DNA from: Adiantum capillus-veneris
Lineage: Eukaryota > Streptophyta > Polypodiopsida > Polypodiales > Pteridaceae
Assembly (NCBI GenBank): GCA_014529385.2
Contig: CM043959.1
Coordinates: 57,244,753-57,308,752, forward strand
DNA length: 64,000 nucleotides
Direction of reading: 5' to 3'
This document shows, piece after piece, positions 23,963 through 36,922 of this stretch (positions are counted from its first letter, which is position 1; every line of letters begins with the position of its first letter). A model generated the notes under the pieces. The model worked only from the letters and a program-made list of their open reading frames with translations. It was not told where the DNA came from and did no database searches. A program made the translations under genes and the position numbers.

Positions 23963-24586
23963 GTGTGTCTTATCCTCTTCGCTACACGCTTCTCCCTCAC
24001 CGGATTCACGACGCGACCACACCACCGCGATAGTCTCTCCAAGAGCTACGCGCCCACGCCACGCATTCGCCGTTTCGAGTTGATCGCGATCGATTCTTCC
24101 TCGAGCTTGTTTTGCTTGTAAGTAGCACAAACAGTGTCTGTTTTCAATAATCAAGTGCTTCATGGAATGAGAAAGAGATTAGCTACACATAGATACTGAT
24201 AAACTTAAGTTTCGCCCACTTTTGGATTATGACCTGTTGGTCTATCGCGACAGCATTCGAGATAGCTAGGGTTCAAATCTGGTGAGATTAGACTTATAGG
24301 TAAGTATGTCCTAGTGAGAGGATGGTGCCTAGTAAGTTTGATGCGATTCTGAGTTCATTGGAAGTGTAAACTGTGTTGTGAGAGTTAAGGGATAGGGTGG
24401 GTTGCATTCTACCAGGGTTAGTGATTGATGCATCATAAAAGTGCGTATGTGTAGATTGGTCTCAGCCTGACAAGCTAACGAGATTGCCTACGTGCACCTA
24501 CGGGTTAGTCGTGTCATCGGATGATAAGTATGTTGTTTGTGTCGTGCTCGTGAGTATGAACAGGGGAGTAGTTAAGCCCTAAAACA
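23658..24586 (+). repeat. 5' LTR of the large gypsy element (929 bp)
   Basis: It is bounded by TG and CA, preceded by TSD CCCTC and followed by the primer-binding site. It contains a GA microsatellite near 23932-23959 and a TATA box inside a hairpin at 23849-23880. Confidence 0.95.
23849..23880 (+). promoter_or_regulatory. TATA box held in the loop of an 11-bp inverted repeat (5' LTR)
   Basis: CTAAGGTGACT and AGTCACCTTAG are perfect inverted arms around AAAGTATAAA. The TATAAAA motif is a likely LTR promoter. The same structure is conserved exactly at 47113-47144 in the 3' LTR. Confidence 0.6.
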
Positions 24587-24587
24587 T

Positions 24588-24605
24588 TGGCGCCGCTGCC
24601 GGGGA
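24588..24605 (+). other. Primer-binding site of the large gypsy element (Asp tRNA)
   Basis: TGGCGCCGCTGCCGGGGA lies one base inside the LTR. It is complementary to the 3' end of plant tRNA-Asp with one mismatch, as recalled from the standard sequence. Athila-type elements use this tRNA. Confidence 0.85.
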
Positions 24606-25358
24606 CACAAGACCTTAAGTAGGGAGATCTACGTCACTCGTGTGATGGTTAGCTTACTTTAGTTTTGACTAGAGAGAGCTTAAACTTTTAGAACAAGATC
24701 TAGGATAGAGTATCTAGAGGTCTAGTGGATAGCCAGGAAGCCTGTGTCTTGCCGAGGGTCTGCGACTAGTTAGATTTAGTTAAATAGGATAATGAGGAGT
24801 TATGGTTTTTGGTTTTGAGTGCTTGTTATACTTGTGAAGAAATAGAGTAGAAAAACACTGTAAAACCGCAAAAAACAAACAAAAAGAAGAAACAATAAGG
24901 CTGTTTGCTTGCCTTGAAATCAAAACCCACCTCATATACCCTTGAAAGGGGTGAAAAGAGTCGACATTGAAATTTATGATTCAACACTTGAGAAAACATA
25001 AAAACTGTGACCAAAACCAACAAAAAAAAAAAGGAAACAGGTGATTGTCATAAGGAAACACTAAGTGAACCTAAAAGAGGCCAAGATGAGATATAGCCAT
25101 TAGCCAAGGGTAAACTGACTGTGTCATGAGGTATGACTGATGTGCACAAGTTTAAGATGCAGTGTCATAAAATTTGCATCACTTCAAGTGCAATGGAGTT
25201 GTGAATTGTCAGAGAAAAGTGAAATTTTTGAAGTGCTTGAGTTTGAGGTCAAAATAAGTCCAAACTTCACAAAACTTGGGGGATAGACTTGTATGGGCAC
25301 AGGGAACAAGACTATGCAAAAACAGACAAAAAATTGAGTCCCTATTGCTCACTGCCTG

Positions 25359-25968
25359 GTCTATCGCGATAGACTGGTGAAGGTGGTGTTTGTCTAGCAA
25401 CAAGCAAAAAACCCTTACACCACAAGCTTAACACATCAATACAAGGGTACTCACAAAAATTGAGTGAATTTGAACACCAATTTTGACCCCAAAACTTCAA
25501 AACTGGTGTTTGGAGTCTGGATTCAGAGACAAGGGTAAGAAGTATTTCACCAGATGTCCAAACAGTGCCAAAATTGGTCAATGCACTACACAAGGGGAGA
25601 TAAAACTAACTGTGGAGAAAACTTTGGAAAAAAAGCTGAAAATGAAGAAAGAGCTCAGTCTATCGCGATAGACGAAACTTTCTGCTGGGGAACTTTTCTT
25701 TCAAATTTTCCCTAGGGAGAGCTTTATCAGAGCCTAAATAGCAGACTCACCAAAATTCAAGGCATTTAGATCACTAAAGGTCAATCTGAGGGTCAGATAG
25801 AGAATCAAGCTCTGATTGAAAAACTAAAAGGGGACCAAAACCCAACCCAAGTGTCCAAACTTCACAAAACTTGAGGGATAGACTATAGAGGGTAACTGGA
25901 ACCCAAGGGTAAAGTCACAATTTTGAACTAACTTACGCTGAGCAAACTGTCAGTCTATCGCGATAGAC
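25359..25968. repeat. Three GTCTATCGCGATAGAC palindromes in the gypsy leader
   Basis: Perfect 16-bp palindromes lie at 25359-25374, 25658-25673 and 25953-25968, spaced 299 and 295 bp apart. Surrounding text recurs loosely; for example CCAAACTTCACAAAACTTG appears near 25260 and 25856. This suggests diverged tandem repeats whose palindromic core has stayed exact. Confidence 0.9.
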
Positions 25969-26216
25969 TAAGGAAGTAGTGAGTCAGACATTTTTTAGCA
26001 TTTTGTGACTATACTGCTAGAACATACTCTCTATATAGATCCCAGCCATCATTTCATCATTGAAATTGGACCACTAGAAGACTGACTAAGTGGTTGCTGT
26101 ATATACTTGAAAGATTTTTTGGTAATTCACGAAAAACACTTGTGAACAGACTAACCATCCTTGTGTAGATCCTAGAAGGAGGTCATCACAAAGCTATACA
26201 GGAAGAAGGAGTCCAG

Positions 26217-26222
26217 GTAAGC
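26217..26222 (+). promoter_or_regulatory. Strong splice-donor consensus just before gag
   Basis: CCAG|GTAAGC is a near-ideal donor 35 bp upstream of the gag ATG. Together with an acceptor at 43473 it could produce a spliced RNA for the 3' reading frame. This is inference from sequence only. Confidence 0.4.
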
Positions 26223-26251
26223 TTTAAGTTTGCAACAAAACTTTCATTCTT

Positions 26252-29200
26252 ATGTATTTGAGGTCAGGAGCCTTTGTTAAGTCGGGAGCTAAAAGTGTCA
26301 AAAGTCAAGTTATCACCACGTCCACAGAAGAGAGTGTAACTCAGACGAGACTAGACCCATTGGCACCAATCATTGAAGAGGGAAGTGATACTGACACTTC
26401 GTCAGAAAAGTCCTTCTTCATGATGGGGAGTCGACAGCCAGTAGGTTTCAACGGTGAAGGACCAATGCCAGGGGGGAGCACCTCCCTACATCCTTTAAAT
26501 GAAACCAAGTTCACTATAATCTTCTTGGAAGGAACTAACTCGAGGGGAGACCTAGTCTATTTTGACTATCGGGGACGCAAGTGTATCTGTATTGAAGAAA
26601 GACCGGCTCAGAGACTAGAGATAATTCGAGTCTACGATGATGGAGACAGATTCAGAGACGAAAAGGGAAACCACTATCTGATAGTAAGTAACCCTGAGGA
26701 TTACAACAGATATGGGGATAACGTGGCCAAAGGGAAAATGGTTTCAAAAACCCAAGAACCACCTCCTAACATTGATCGACCTGGAGCGCTTTTTATGTAT
26801 GATAAGAAAACAACCAGAGTCCCAACCTATTATAATGAGAATGTAGGGATTTACAAGCATGAAAGCGAAGGAATAGTCTCTTACTTTCAATGCAAGGAAC
26901 CCTACCCGAATGAATTAAGCAAAGACAAGGTTCTTTACTTATTTTCTTATGAAACTGCTATGGGGAAGGATATTGTTTTTGTTCACGGATACGGGTGAGA
27001 ATACAAACATATTCTCCCAGAAGAGGTTGAAAAGGCAACAGTTCCGGGAGCATCGACCTATGGCCCCAACGAGGTACCAAGAACCACCTACTCCCCTAGC
27101 AAGTCGACTAATCCCTTTTCAGAAGAGTATGGTGCTACCTCACATTCTACCCAACCACCAACGACCAACTACCAGGACCAACCAGCTACTCAGCCATCAC
27201 TGCAGGCATGGCTTCGACAGAGTGCTACATTAGAACAAGACCGAATCCGAGAGGGTTATCAAACCGCACGAGGGTTAAGGGATTTACAAGAACCGCCACT
27301 CTATGCACAGTATCAAGGAGAGAGTAAGCCAAAGACTCAGGGGTCAACTGAGCTTGGAAGAACACCCCAAGAACGAGTTCGGAGAGATGAACCATCTCTC
27401 CCGAGAGCTGTTAGAAATTATGGATTAGGAGCACCATTGGGAGAAGAACCTGGCCACTACAGAAGACCAGAGGAGGTATATCGACTAGGACGGGGAGATC
27501 CCATGATGAGATTTGGAGACCATCGTAGAATTAGACCTTCTCAAGTGCAAAAATGGGTAAACAAGAAATATACGGGAAGCAAGGATCCAAGAGATCATGT
27601 AGTAGCCTTTGTGCGTGTAATTAGAGCTGAAAAGGTGCTAGACTTTCCTACCCAATTTGCAGGATTCGGTTTAACCTTAGAGGATCATGCGGCTACATGG
27701 TTTGACTCGGTGGAGCAAAGAGACTTTGAGTCTATGGAGGAAGTGTTTGACGAGTTTATAGAGGAATTCTCACAAAGGGGGATAGCTCATAATACCGTCT
27801 CACAAATCCATAAATTCAAACAGAAATATGGAGAGTCCGTGCGAAAGGCCGTCCTCCGATTAAAAAGATATGTTAAGTTCTGTCCTGTGGAAGAACTGCC
27901 AACTCAGTCCAGACTTATGCTTATATTTATATAAGGACTAAGGAATGCAGATCTTCAAAAGGACTTACATATGAAAAGGAGCACTACGTTGAATGATTTG
28001 ACCAAGGAAGCGCTATACCTTGTGGAAAATTGTGCGGTCTACAAAGAGGGTGAGTTCAAGGATCTTGACGATGATTCTTCCTCACAACAAAGCGGGAGCA
28101 AGTCTGCTAAGACAACAGTGAAGGGGGAAGTAGCGGTAAGCCAAGAGCAGCTTGTAGAGGAAGTGCTTAAAAAGATTAACTTGTATTCCAAACCACAAGC
28201 TAAACAACCAAAATGGTGTGCGATTGAACAAAAATGGACAAACCATGGAACGGAGGAGTGTTATTATAACAAGGGATATGTGAGAGAATGACCATATGCT
28301 CCACAAGCTCAGGCGACATCTCCTCAAGTCCAAGTGATGCCTACATATCAGACTGGCAACCTACCAGGACCTGTAGGTGCAGAAAGACCACAACCAGTGT
28401 TGGGACAACAACCACCCCTACCAGGATTACGACCAGTCGGCATAAGATAAACACCGACTGACAAGTCTAGTGTCAGTCGTGATAATCCTTGGAAAGAACG
28501 AAGAGCGAAAATGAAAGCTAGACGTGAGCGAAAACAAAAAGATGTAGAAACTGAGCTAACGATAGCTCGAGAACAACTTAAACAGCAAAGAGAGTCCGAC
28601 TCTCTAAAATCAACGGAAGGACCAAAGAGTGCAAGCTCAGGAGGGTCGGTATTGGTAGATAAGATCAATGAACCCTTAGATGCAATCTTGCAAGCATATG
28701 AAGCAAGATTGAAGAACAGACAGACCCTAGAGCAAAGGTGGATGACATATCCATATCCAGAGATAGAAAAACAGAGACTAGAGATGTGCAAACAGCTGAT
28801 TGAAACTGCACAAGCTTTACTGGAGCCTCCACCTATGGAAGCGGGAGATAGAGTAATCAAACCACCAAACCATGAAACACCTCAAAAAACCGAACAAAGG
28901 ATACCCGACAAGATAGAAAACATTAAATCCTTGCCGGATGTAGAGGATGCAAAAGACGTACCTAATAGCACTGATGAATCACTGAAAGATTTTCCACCAT
29001 ATTCACCTATTGTGAAAGAAAATTGGCCTGAAGAGCTATGGGAAACGGTGCGAAAAGCTCAAGAAAAATATGAGACAAGAACAGTCGAGTCAGCGCCTTT
29101 CTCGGAGCTGAACTTGAATAAGACTCCATGGGATTTGGACGTTAAATCATTTCAAGGGGATAATGGTTCAGTTGCATCCGAAGATAGCAGACCACAATCT

Positions 29201-29665
29201 CTCAGAACTTTGCCATCATATATGGGGGACTATGAGGCAAGATCAGAAATTCGAAGAGTACCTTCTCAGAGAATAGGCGGTTCAAATCAATTGGACACTA
29301 AAATCCTGACAGACTTGTTGACCACTCCGGTCAAGTGTACAATCACATTGGCAGAATTGTTAAAAATTAGGCCAAGCATGTGGACGGAAGTGGGCAAATG
29401 TCTTGAAAAATTTGGCATAAGGATGCCTCTTAAGTTCTTCGAAACCGAGCTTAATGACACAGAACCGAAGAAAGTCAACACTAGACCAGTGCCACTCAAC
29501 AAGGTAGGAGAGTATTGTGAGGGTGAAGACAGCAACACGACCCTACCAGTTGAGTATAATGGCATAGACACTAAGGAAATACTTGATAGTGGAGTTGGCA
29601 TTGCCATTGCGACCAAATTGCTATGGGAAAATGGGGAAAACCAGCAATACGAACAACTAGAATGA
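26252..29665 (+). pseudogene. Large gypsy element gag and protease N-terminus (four in-frame stops)
   Basis: One frame runs from ATG 26252 (MYLRSGAFVKSG) to 29665. It has stops TGA 26996, TAA 27932, TGA 28289 and TAA 28448. It encodes an N-terminal region of unknown function and a retrotransposon Gag domain near 27580-27860 (AATWFDSVE, FIEEFSQRG). A Cys/His knuckle-like motif lies near 28220-28266 (WCAIEQKWTNHGTEEC), followed by a charged linker. At the end is a retropepsin motif, ILDSGVGIAIATK, near 29575-29615. The frame then shifts to that of pol at about 29623-29660, inside the protease. Because upstream stops already kill the frame, I read this as decay rather than programmed frameshifting. 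Confidence 0.85.
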
Positions 29666-32523
29666 AATTGCAACTGGCGGATGGGCACATAGAAAGGCCT
29701 ATAGGATTGCTTGAGGCAATCGTGGTATCTTCCTGTGGCATAGAGTACGAACATACCTTTGCCATAGTAGATTTCGGCAAGAAGAACAACTATGAAATTA
29801 TCCTTGGTAGGCCGTTCATGAGGCAACTCAAAATGGTGCAGGACTGGGGGTTTGATTATTTGTATCTAAGACGTGTTGAAACTACTACATGCGTAAACAT
29901 GAAAAATCATAGCTACCATGATGTCACGAGAACCCCTGTGGAAGAATTTGACTCAACCACCATTAGTGGATTAGAAGTCCCAGCGTGGCTTTGTAAGAAA
30001 AAAGAGATATGGATGTGTGGGGCATCTCAATGTAGTGAATTTGACCACGATGAAAGGACACTAGAGAGGGTCTTGGAAGACTATGCCTATATACGAGAAC
30101 CTTTTCCTGAAGAGAAGCTCGAACCCCTAGAATGGTCTCAAATTTTAGCTACATTGGATGTATGCGTCAATGAAGTCACTCCCACCAAATTTTGTGATGA
30201 GAATGGCTACGATATCATACCATACTACATGTTGAGCAAAATTGTGGAAGAGGACGAGGATGAGGTAGATACTGAGAATACGAGGATCCATAAAACAGAA
30301 ACGAAACTTGAGATTAAGATAGTGGGCTATGTGGACATCCCCACTAAACAAATCAAGCAGGAAGGAGAAGAATTTTATGATTCTTCTGATCAAAGTGAAA
30401 ACAAGGATAACGCGGATGACGAGAAGTCGAAAAATACAGAGGGAGACGACAATCAAGATCAAGACAATGACGTCTTCTATAATTTCCCAAACCAAAATGA
30501 GAGACGTCAAAAAAGATACAAGAGTAAACGACACCACATCAGTACACCAACCAGGTTGAGACCCATGCCGGAGTTTGAGGGTAAGACACATTTCCTTATG
30601 AACATTCATGCTGTTGATTGTGCTAAGGATAAAGTGTCAGGAAGATTTCTTAAGGTTGCTAAAGACTCAGGATTTAAGTCCAGACTGTTGAAACCTAAGA
30701 AAACCAGCAAACCAAAAAAAAGAGTTCCAACAGAAAAACTGAATGTCTATGGTAGTCCAATTATGACGAAAATTGAACGGAAAACGAGATACAATGAGTG
30801 GAAACAAAAAATTAAAAATGTATGGACAACTGAAATGGAAAGTAGTGATGGAACGAACGCTAGTGATGGGAGTAAAAAGATAGATGTACCTCCTCACTAT
30901 TGTAAGTACACCATTCAGGAAAGAAGATTGGTGGTTCAACAACCAATGAGAGAGCCTAAATCAAACGAGTCCTACGACGGGCCAGAGAACGCCAAGAAAA
31001 TAGACTTAGAAGAGCCAGGAGAAAATCCTCGACATGCTTACATTGCCACAAATCTAGGTCGGGAAGAGGAGGACTTACTGATCAAAACACTTAAGGAATT
31101 TCGAGATGTATGTGCTTGGTCGTACAGAGATTTGAAGGGAGTGGATCCTAACATTTGTGAACATTCAATCCCTCTGAAGTCTGATGCAAAGCCAAGCAAA
31201 CAACGTCCATACACGTACAATGAGACATTCTCCAAAAGGATAAAAGAGGAGATAGACAAACTTATGGAGGCTGAATTTATTTATGAGATAGAACACACGG
31301 ACTGGGTGTCCCCGATAGTGGTGGTACCTAAGAAAAACGGGAAATTACGAGTGTGTGTAAATCTCAAGAAGGTATGCGCAGCAACTATAAGAGACAACTA
31401 CCCTCTACCTATCACTGAACACGTCTTGGAACAAGTGGCTGGCAAGCAAGCCTATAGCTTTATGGACGGATTCTCTAGTTATAACCAATTGGGGGTCAAA
31501 CTAGAAGATCAATACAAAATAGCATTTGCAACAGAATGGGGCATATATGCGTTTAGGGTAATGCCATTTGGCTTGACCAATGCTCCAGCCACATTTCAGA
31601 GATTAATGACACACGCTTTTAAAGAATACTTGCAAAAATTCTTGGATATTTACATGGACGACTTGTGTGTCTATTCGCTATTGAGAGAAGACCATATAGA
31701 TCATCTGAGAAAGGTATTCGAAAAATGCAGAACGTATAGGATTTGCCTCAACCCAGAAAAATGCGTATTCATGGTACGACAAGGTAAAATCTTAGGCCAC
31801 ATAGTGTCGGCTAATGGAATTACCACTGATGAAGACAAGGTGAAGGTGATCATAGAATTGCCAAGACCAAACATTGTACGAGAGGTACAATCATTTATGG
31901 GACATTGTGGATACTATCGACGTTTTATCTACATGTACGTTGTAATAGCAAAACCCTTGTATAGTCTAATCACGCTCTTCATTTGGACAAATGAATGTGA
32001 GGAGTCATTCCAAAAATTAAAAGATGCATTGGTATCTGCACCAATTCTAAAAGCACCAGATTGGTCAAAGATCTTCCATGTACATGTAGATGCTTCGGCA
32101 CTTGCAATAGGTTGTATACTAGCACAACTAGATGAGGGAAAGACGGATTTTCCAATCAGTTATGCTAGTAGACAACTCAACAATGCAGAAAAGAATTATA
32201 CTACCACTGAAAGAGAAGGATTGGATATGATATATGCCGTAAAGAAATTCCGGCATTACTTACTTGCGAACAAATTCACATTCTTTGTGGATCATCAGGC
32301 ACTCTTATACTTAGTAAACAAACCTTGCAACACGGGAAGAATTGTAAGATGGTTCATTGTGTTGCTGGAGTTTGATTTTACGGTAGTGGTTAAGAAAGGA
32401 AAAACTCATCAAAGAGCAGACCACCTTTCTCGATTACTACAGGGCAAAAAAGCTACCGGAGTAGATGATGATCTCCCAGACGCATACCTATTTAATATAG
32501 AGATGGTGCCGAAATGGTCATAG
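29623..32523 (+). pseudogene. Large gypsy element pol: protease C-terminus, RT and RNase H
   Basis: About 960 codons are open. The protease C-terminal signature EIILGRPFMRQL lies near 29795. A long acidic linker follows, then RT with VCVNLKKV, MPFGLTNAPATFQRLM and the catalytic YMDDLCVYS near 31650. RNase H follows (VHVDASALAIGCILAQ, then TEREGLDMIYAVKKFRHYL and ADHLSRL). RT retains both catalytic Asp. The frame stops at 32521-32523 and resumes in another frame at 32607, so a lesion separates RNase H from integrase. Confidence 0.9.
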
Positions 32524-32606
32524 CAAATTATTCCGTTGCTGACATATGGAATGAATCTTGACGACAAACACACGGTGGAAGACATTAGACAAGCACGAAA
32601 TACATA

Positions 32607-33122
32607 ATGCTTGCGGGAAGAATGTACCATCATGGAAACGATGGGATTCTAAGATTGTGTATAGGCCCAGAGGAGTGCGAAGCGTATCTAGAGGAGGCCC
32701 ACACACAAACAGGGGGATTCCATAGAGGAAATCAAATTATGTATTTACATTTAAGAAGACTTGGAGTGTATTGGCCAGGAATGGCAGGCGATGTAGCCAA
32801 TTACATCAAGAAATGCGACTTTTGCACATCCAATACCACTGTGGATTATGCCACATTATACCAAGTGACAGTAGCACCCTCATGGAGTCATGCTATTCTG
32901 GATTATTTGACTAATAAGGAGCTACCAGGAGATTGGTCTAAAGCCAGACAAAAGGCTTTACAAATCGAAGCGAATAGGTATACCATCATTAGTGACCAAT
33001 TGTATAAAAGAGGAACTGATGACCAGCTGAGGTTAGTTCCTCATGAAAATGACTACTTTCCATTATTGGAACAGGCTCATGCAGGCATAGCAGGTGGTCA
33101 TTTTCAGCAGAGAGAACCGTAA
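32607..33122 (+). pseudogene. Integrase N-terminal region with a first H2C2-like module
   Basis: The frame encodes a complete His2Cys2-type module (EEAHTQTGGFHRGNQ ... WPGMAGDVANYIKKCDFC). After a linker it starts a second one (EQAHAGIAGGHFQ), which is finished in the next frame segment. Most gypsy integrases have only one such module before the catalytic core. Confidence 0.75.
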
Positions 33123-33130
33123 AAATCATT

Positions 33131-33757
33131 ATGGTTGCAGGGATTTGGTGGCCGACCATGATTCAAGACGCAACAGAATTAGTGAAAAGGTGTGATGAAT
33201 GTCAACGCACTAAGGTACGAGTTAAAAGAGACGAAATGCCTTTAAGACCAATGATGAGTGCTCGAGCATTCGCTAAATGGGGATTGGACTTTGTTGAACC
33301 TATCACTCCACCAGTGTATAGTTAACAAGCACAATATATCATAGTGGCCACGGACTACATGACCAAATGGGTGGAAGCAAAAGCCACAACGAAAGCAGAC
33401 GCTAGAACCACGGCACAATTCTTATCTGAATATGTGTTTACACGTTATGGCCTTCCAATCGAGCTGGTAAGTGATAGAGGGACACACTTTGTAAATGAAG
33501 TTATCCAACATCTCTTAAATGAGTTTATGGTAATTCATCGCAAATCTGCACCCTATCATCCACAAGCCAATGACCAAGCGGAAGCGACCAACAAAGTATT
33601 GTGCACGGTTCTCACAAAACTGGTTAGTGAAACAAGAATAGATTGGGATCAGATGCTCTATTCGTCATTGTGGGCTTATCGAGTTGCATATAAAACAACA
33701 CTCAATGCTACACCATTTAATATGGTATATGGGTTAAATGCAATATATGCCTATTGA
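33131..33757 (+). pseudogene. Integrase: second zinc module end and catalytic core
   Basis: The second module ends WWPTMIQDATELVKRCDEC. The core carries Asp in GLDFVEPI, Asp in LVSDRGTHF and Glu in ANDQAEATNKVL, the DDE set that joins cDNA to chromosomal DNA. Stops lie at about 33323-33325 and 33755-33757, with the same frame continuing after each. Confidence 0.85.
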
Positions 33758-33790
33758 CTTTTTGATCCCCACACTAAGGGTAGCAAAAAG

Positions 33791-35455
33791 TTGGACTGGA
33801 CGGGGCATGAACTTTCAGAGCGGTTAGAGGACCTTGAAAAATTAGATGAGTTACGACTCAACGCTGTAGCGGCCATCTATGCAAAAAAAAGACAACAGAA
33901 AGAGTTTTTTGACAAACATGTCAAGAACAAGGACTTTAAAACGGGCGACTATGTCTTAGTATACACCCTTAAACAGCATGCCAAAAAGATAAAAAAAAGG
34001 GGCATGGGACCTTCTTTGATCCAAGAAATATCGTCCAGCGGAGCAGTAAAACTGTCGACACTAGATGGAAAAGAAATGCCGAATTGGATTAGTGGGTGTC
34101 ATTTAAAAAAATATCATCTCCCTTTAACACCGGAAATGTTGTTTCAACTGCATTATGGAAAAACATATAGACAGGAACAACAACGAATTCAAGACCAAGC
34201 ACAGCAAGAAGCAAAGGAACGGATTGCTAAACGAAAGCAGTTTCTCGGGACAATAAACATGGTCACCCCAATGATGACTGACGAATATCCTCTTTCAACA
34301 TCCCAAACAAACGAAGCGGATATACAAAGCGAAGAATTAGAAAAGACCATGACAGACCTTAGGGCTCAGGACAATAGCATCATCAACGACTTGGAAGATA
34401 CATGGTGTAGTCCTTACATAAAAGCTTATGCAGGCACAAAACAAGTTGAAATCTATGCATTGCTTGACACTGGAGCAAAAATGAATGTCATCAGCTTTGA
34501 GCTCTTTCAGAAACTTGGACCAATGAAGACGATTCCAGAGACACACAGGTTGAAAGTAGCGTCGGGTGATGAGGTGACCACGATGTGGTCTATTATAATA
34601 CCAATCACAGTGCAGGCACACCTGTACACTACAAAATTCCATGTACTGCCACCAAGTAGGTCAGCAACTCCGTGTATCTTAGCAGTGTCACGGATGAAAG
34701 ATAACAGGGTATTCATTGATTTGGATACGAATGAGGCACTGTTCAGAAAGGAAAACTTTTCAGAACCCTTCTTATCATATAACCAATTCATATCAAGGAG
34801 GAAACAAAATTCAATACAATCGCAAAAATCTGTCCAACAACAAACAAAGTTTACAAGTCCAGCAACGTCTTATCAAAAATCAGCAACCATGCAGGGAACC
34901 AGGCAAGTTTGGGTACGGCGTACAGAGCTGACCGAGGCACAATTACATCAAAAGCGGCAATACAAAGTGTGGATAAGGCGCGACAACCTAATTCCTATAA
35001 AAGAGGAGTTTGAAGAACAGACACAACACCGAAAGCCAGCAAATCTTCAAAGAAACATAGTCAATCTGTCAAATACGCAACGGACTATATTGGTATGGAG
35101 GCCAAAAGTGCCAATTCAAAACGAGCCAACAACAAAACATGGGCGGACAAAGATGACAATCGTGCAGCTATCTACAACCGTCAAGGTCAAGCAACATCAT
35201 ACAAACAGCATGAGGAAACAAACAGAATCAACAACAAAAACTACAAGGATGTATCAAACACAAATCATCAAGGCAGCAAGAGAGAATGTTCCACCAGATA
35301 CGACAATAGCGATTTCAAAGGAACCACATACGCCAATTCAAAACCAGTGGAAAACAATCAAACAACGGGCGGTGGAGTTACAACTACTACTTGCAAAGAA
35401 AATCTGCCAGCCAATTCAAGATACCACAGGAAACCTCGACGACAAATGCCAATAA
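33791..35455 (+). pseudogene. Integrase C-terminus followed by a second retropepsin-like domain
   Basis: The frame continues the integrase C-terminal region (VLVYTLKQHAKKIKKRGMGP). At about 34420-34720 there is a second aspartic-protease-like domain: EIYALLDTGAKMNVISFELF, with an intact Asp-Thr-Gly, followed by VASGDEVTTMW and PCILAVSRM. The rest is Gln/Lys/Thr-rich and unstructured. The usual gypsy protease lies before RT, and this element also has that one. Retropepsins act as dimers, so each domain would supply one catalytic Asp. A parallel open frame at 35095-35526 is a shadow of this one. Confidence 0.75.
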
Positions 35456-35616
35456 GCGAATCGCTTATACCTTCCTCTTGCACTGCATACATTCATTCTA
35501 CATGCATTGACCGTACATGCATATAGGGCTATATTACAAGGCCTGCATTAGCACGAGTTCAAACCCATGCACAACACATACCCTTGACGATACCCTATCG
35601 TCCGGGAGGACTCCGA

Positions 35617-35631
35617 CTAGGAGGGGGGGAG
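35617..35631 (+). repeat. Internal copy of the polypurine tract
   Basis: CTAGGAGGGGGGGAG is identical to 46901-46915, the tract immediately before the 3' LTR. Here it is followed by GCATTCC rather than an LTR. It could act as a second plus-strand primer, or mark where an older element end used to be. Confidence 0.7.
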
Positions 35632-36917
35632 GCATTCCAAATGCGGACTCATCATGTCATATATTAGAGGGCAATGTTTGCGAGAAATTTTTCAACCATT
35701 TTGTGCGTTTTATTGTGTGATTTTTGGAAAAAGAATATGCCCTCATAATTAATCAAAATCGGGGACCAAATCATCATTCATGAGCCCCTAGGGATGTGTA
35801 TAGACTATAAAGAGAGTCAAATCTGGCCAAAAATTGTCTAAAAACAACAAAAAATAGGCCAAGGTTGACGATAGTGAGCGAGATTGTACATAGATGAGAG
35901 AAAAGTGAGCTACAAAGTGTTTTGCTTCTCATTGGTATTTTTCTAGGTTAGAATTGCTATTTTCGGGTTATTTTGGGATTTATTTGCTTTATTTTAGCCA
36001 TTTTCTAGCAAAAATTATAGAAAAAAAATCCACAATCCAGATGGAAACACAAAAGAAGAGACGCCTGATCAGAGCAAGGTAAAGAAGACACAGAAAAAAT
36101 AAGGACTGCAAAGGTGACAGAGCAAAATGACCACCGTCATGAAGGGACCTCCAAAAGGAGAAATCTACAAAAATGGTAAAATTGGAGCAACCGAAGTCCA
36201 AATCAGGAAATTTGCGAGCCTAAACCGCATCTCGCAAAAACTTATGGCCACAGGTAAAAGATGGGAAAATTTGGTGTCGAAGTCTCGACTACATATAGAG
36301 AGACTAGTCTAGAAATCCCTCATTTGAGTCATTTTCCATAGTGAGAGAGAGAGAGCTCCCTACAGCAGTTGAGAATTCCAGGAGCTCATCCATCGCGCAC
36401 GGTCACCAGATCGACATCAGATATGAGAGGTATGCTCGTCAACATTGACTCTAAGTGTTGTTTACTTCAGTTAGTCGCAAAACCTAGCCGGCATCACAAT
36501 CACAACCTGTGCACACATACGGTAGAATGGTTGTTAGGGAGACCTAGAGGCCACCAAATGGGACCAAAAGTGAAAGGCACAATGCTAATAGCTTAGGGAT
36601 CGAGCCTATGACCTCGGTAAGCGTGAAGGAAGCCGCTTAGAAAACCCTAATTTAGCAAGACCTGCAAATGGGCGACAAAACCAAGGTGATCGAAAATGAG
36701 CCAAAATTCATAGACAGCAAGCCAATGACCTCGACAAACCGACTGAAGGGTTAGATTATGAAAAAGTTCATCAAAACGGAGCCTAAAGTCCCTATCTGAC
36801 AAAAACCGCACAAAGCGTCACGATACTCTAATGGGCCGACCAAGTGACAAAATTACACCAAATTCAACAAGAAACATCCAAAGGAGGTCAACTACGAGAT
36901 GGAATGTGTCCACTCAG

Positions 36918-36922
36918 GAAAA
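36918..36922. repeat. TSD of copia element 2, left copy (GAAAA)
   Basis: GAAAA is repeated at 42106-42110 outside the right LTR. Confidence 0.93.

Larger units (their letters stand above)
35527..36922 (+). other. Non-coding spacer after pol in the large gypsy element
   Basis: No convincing reading frame is seen. It holds an internal polypurine tract at 35617-35631 and continues, beyond the copia insertion, at 42106. Confidence 0.6.

Noticed and set aside
29623-29665. Programmed frameshift between gag and pol of the giant gypsy
   Set aside because: The shift lies inside the protease domain, and the upstream frame already has four stops, so simple decay is more likely.
35095-35526. 143-codon frame after the second protease-like domain
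   Set aside because: It overlaps the pol frame out of phase in a Gln/Asn/Lys-rich region, so it is a shadow.
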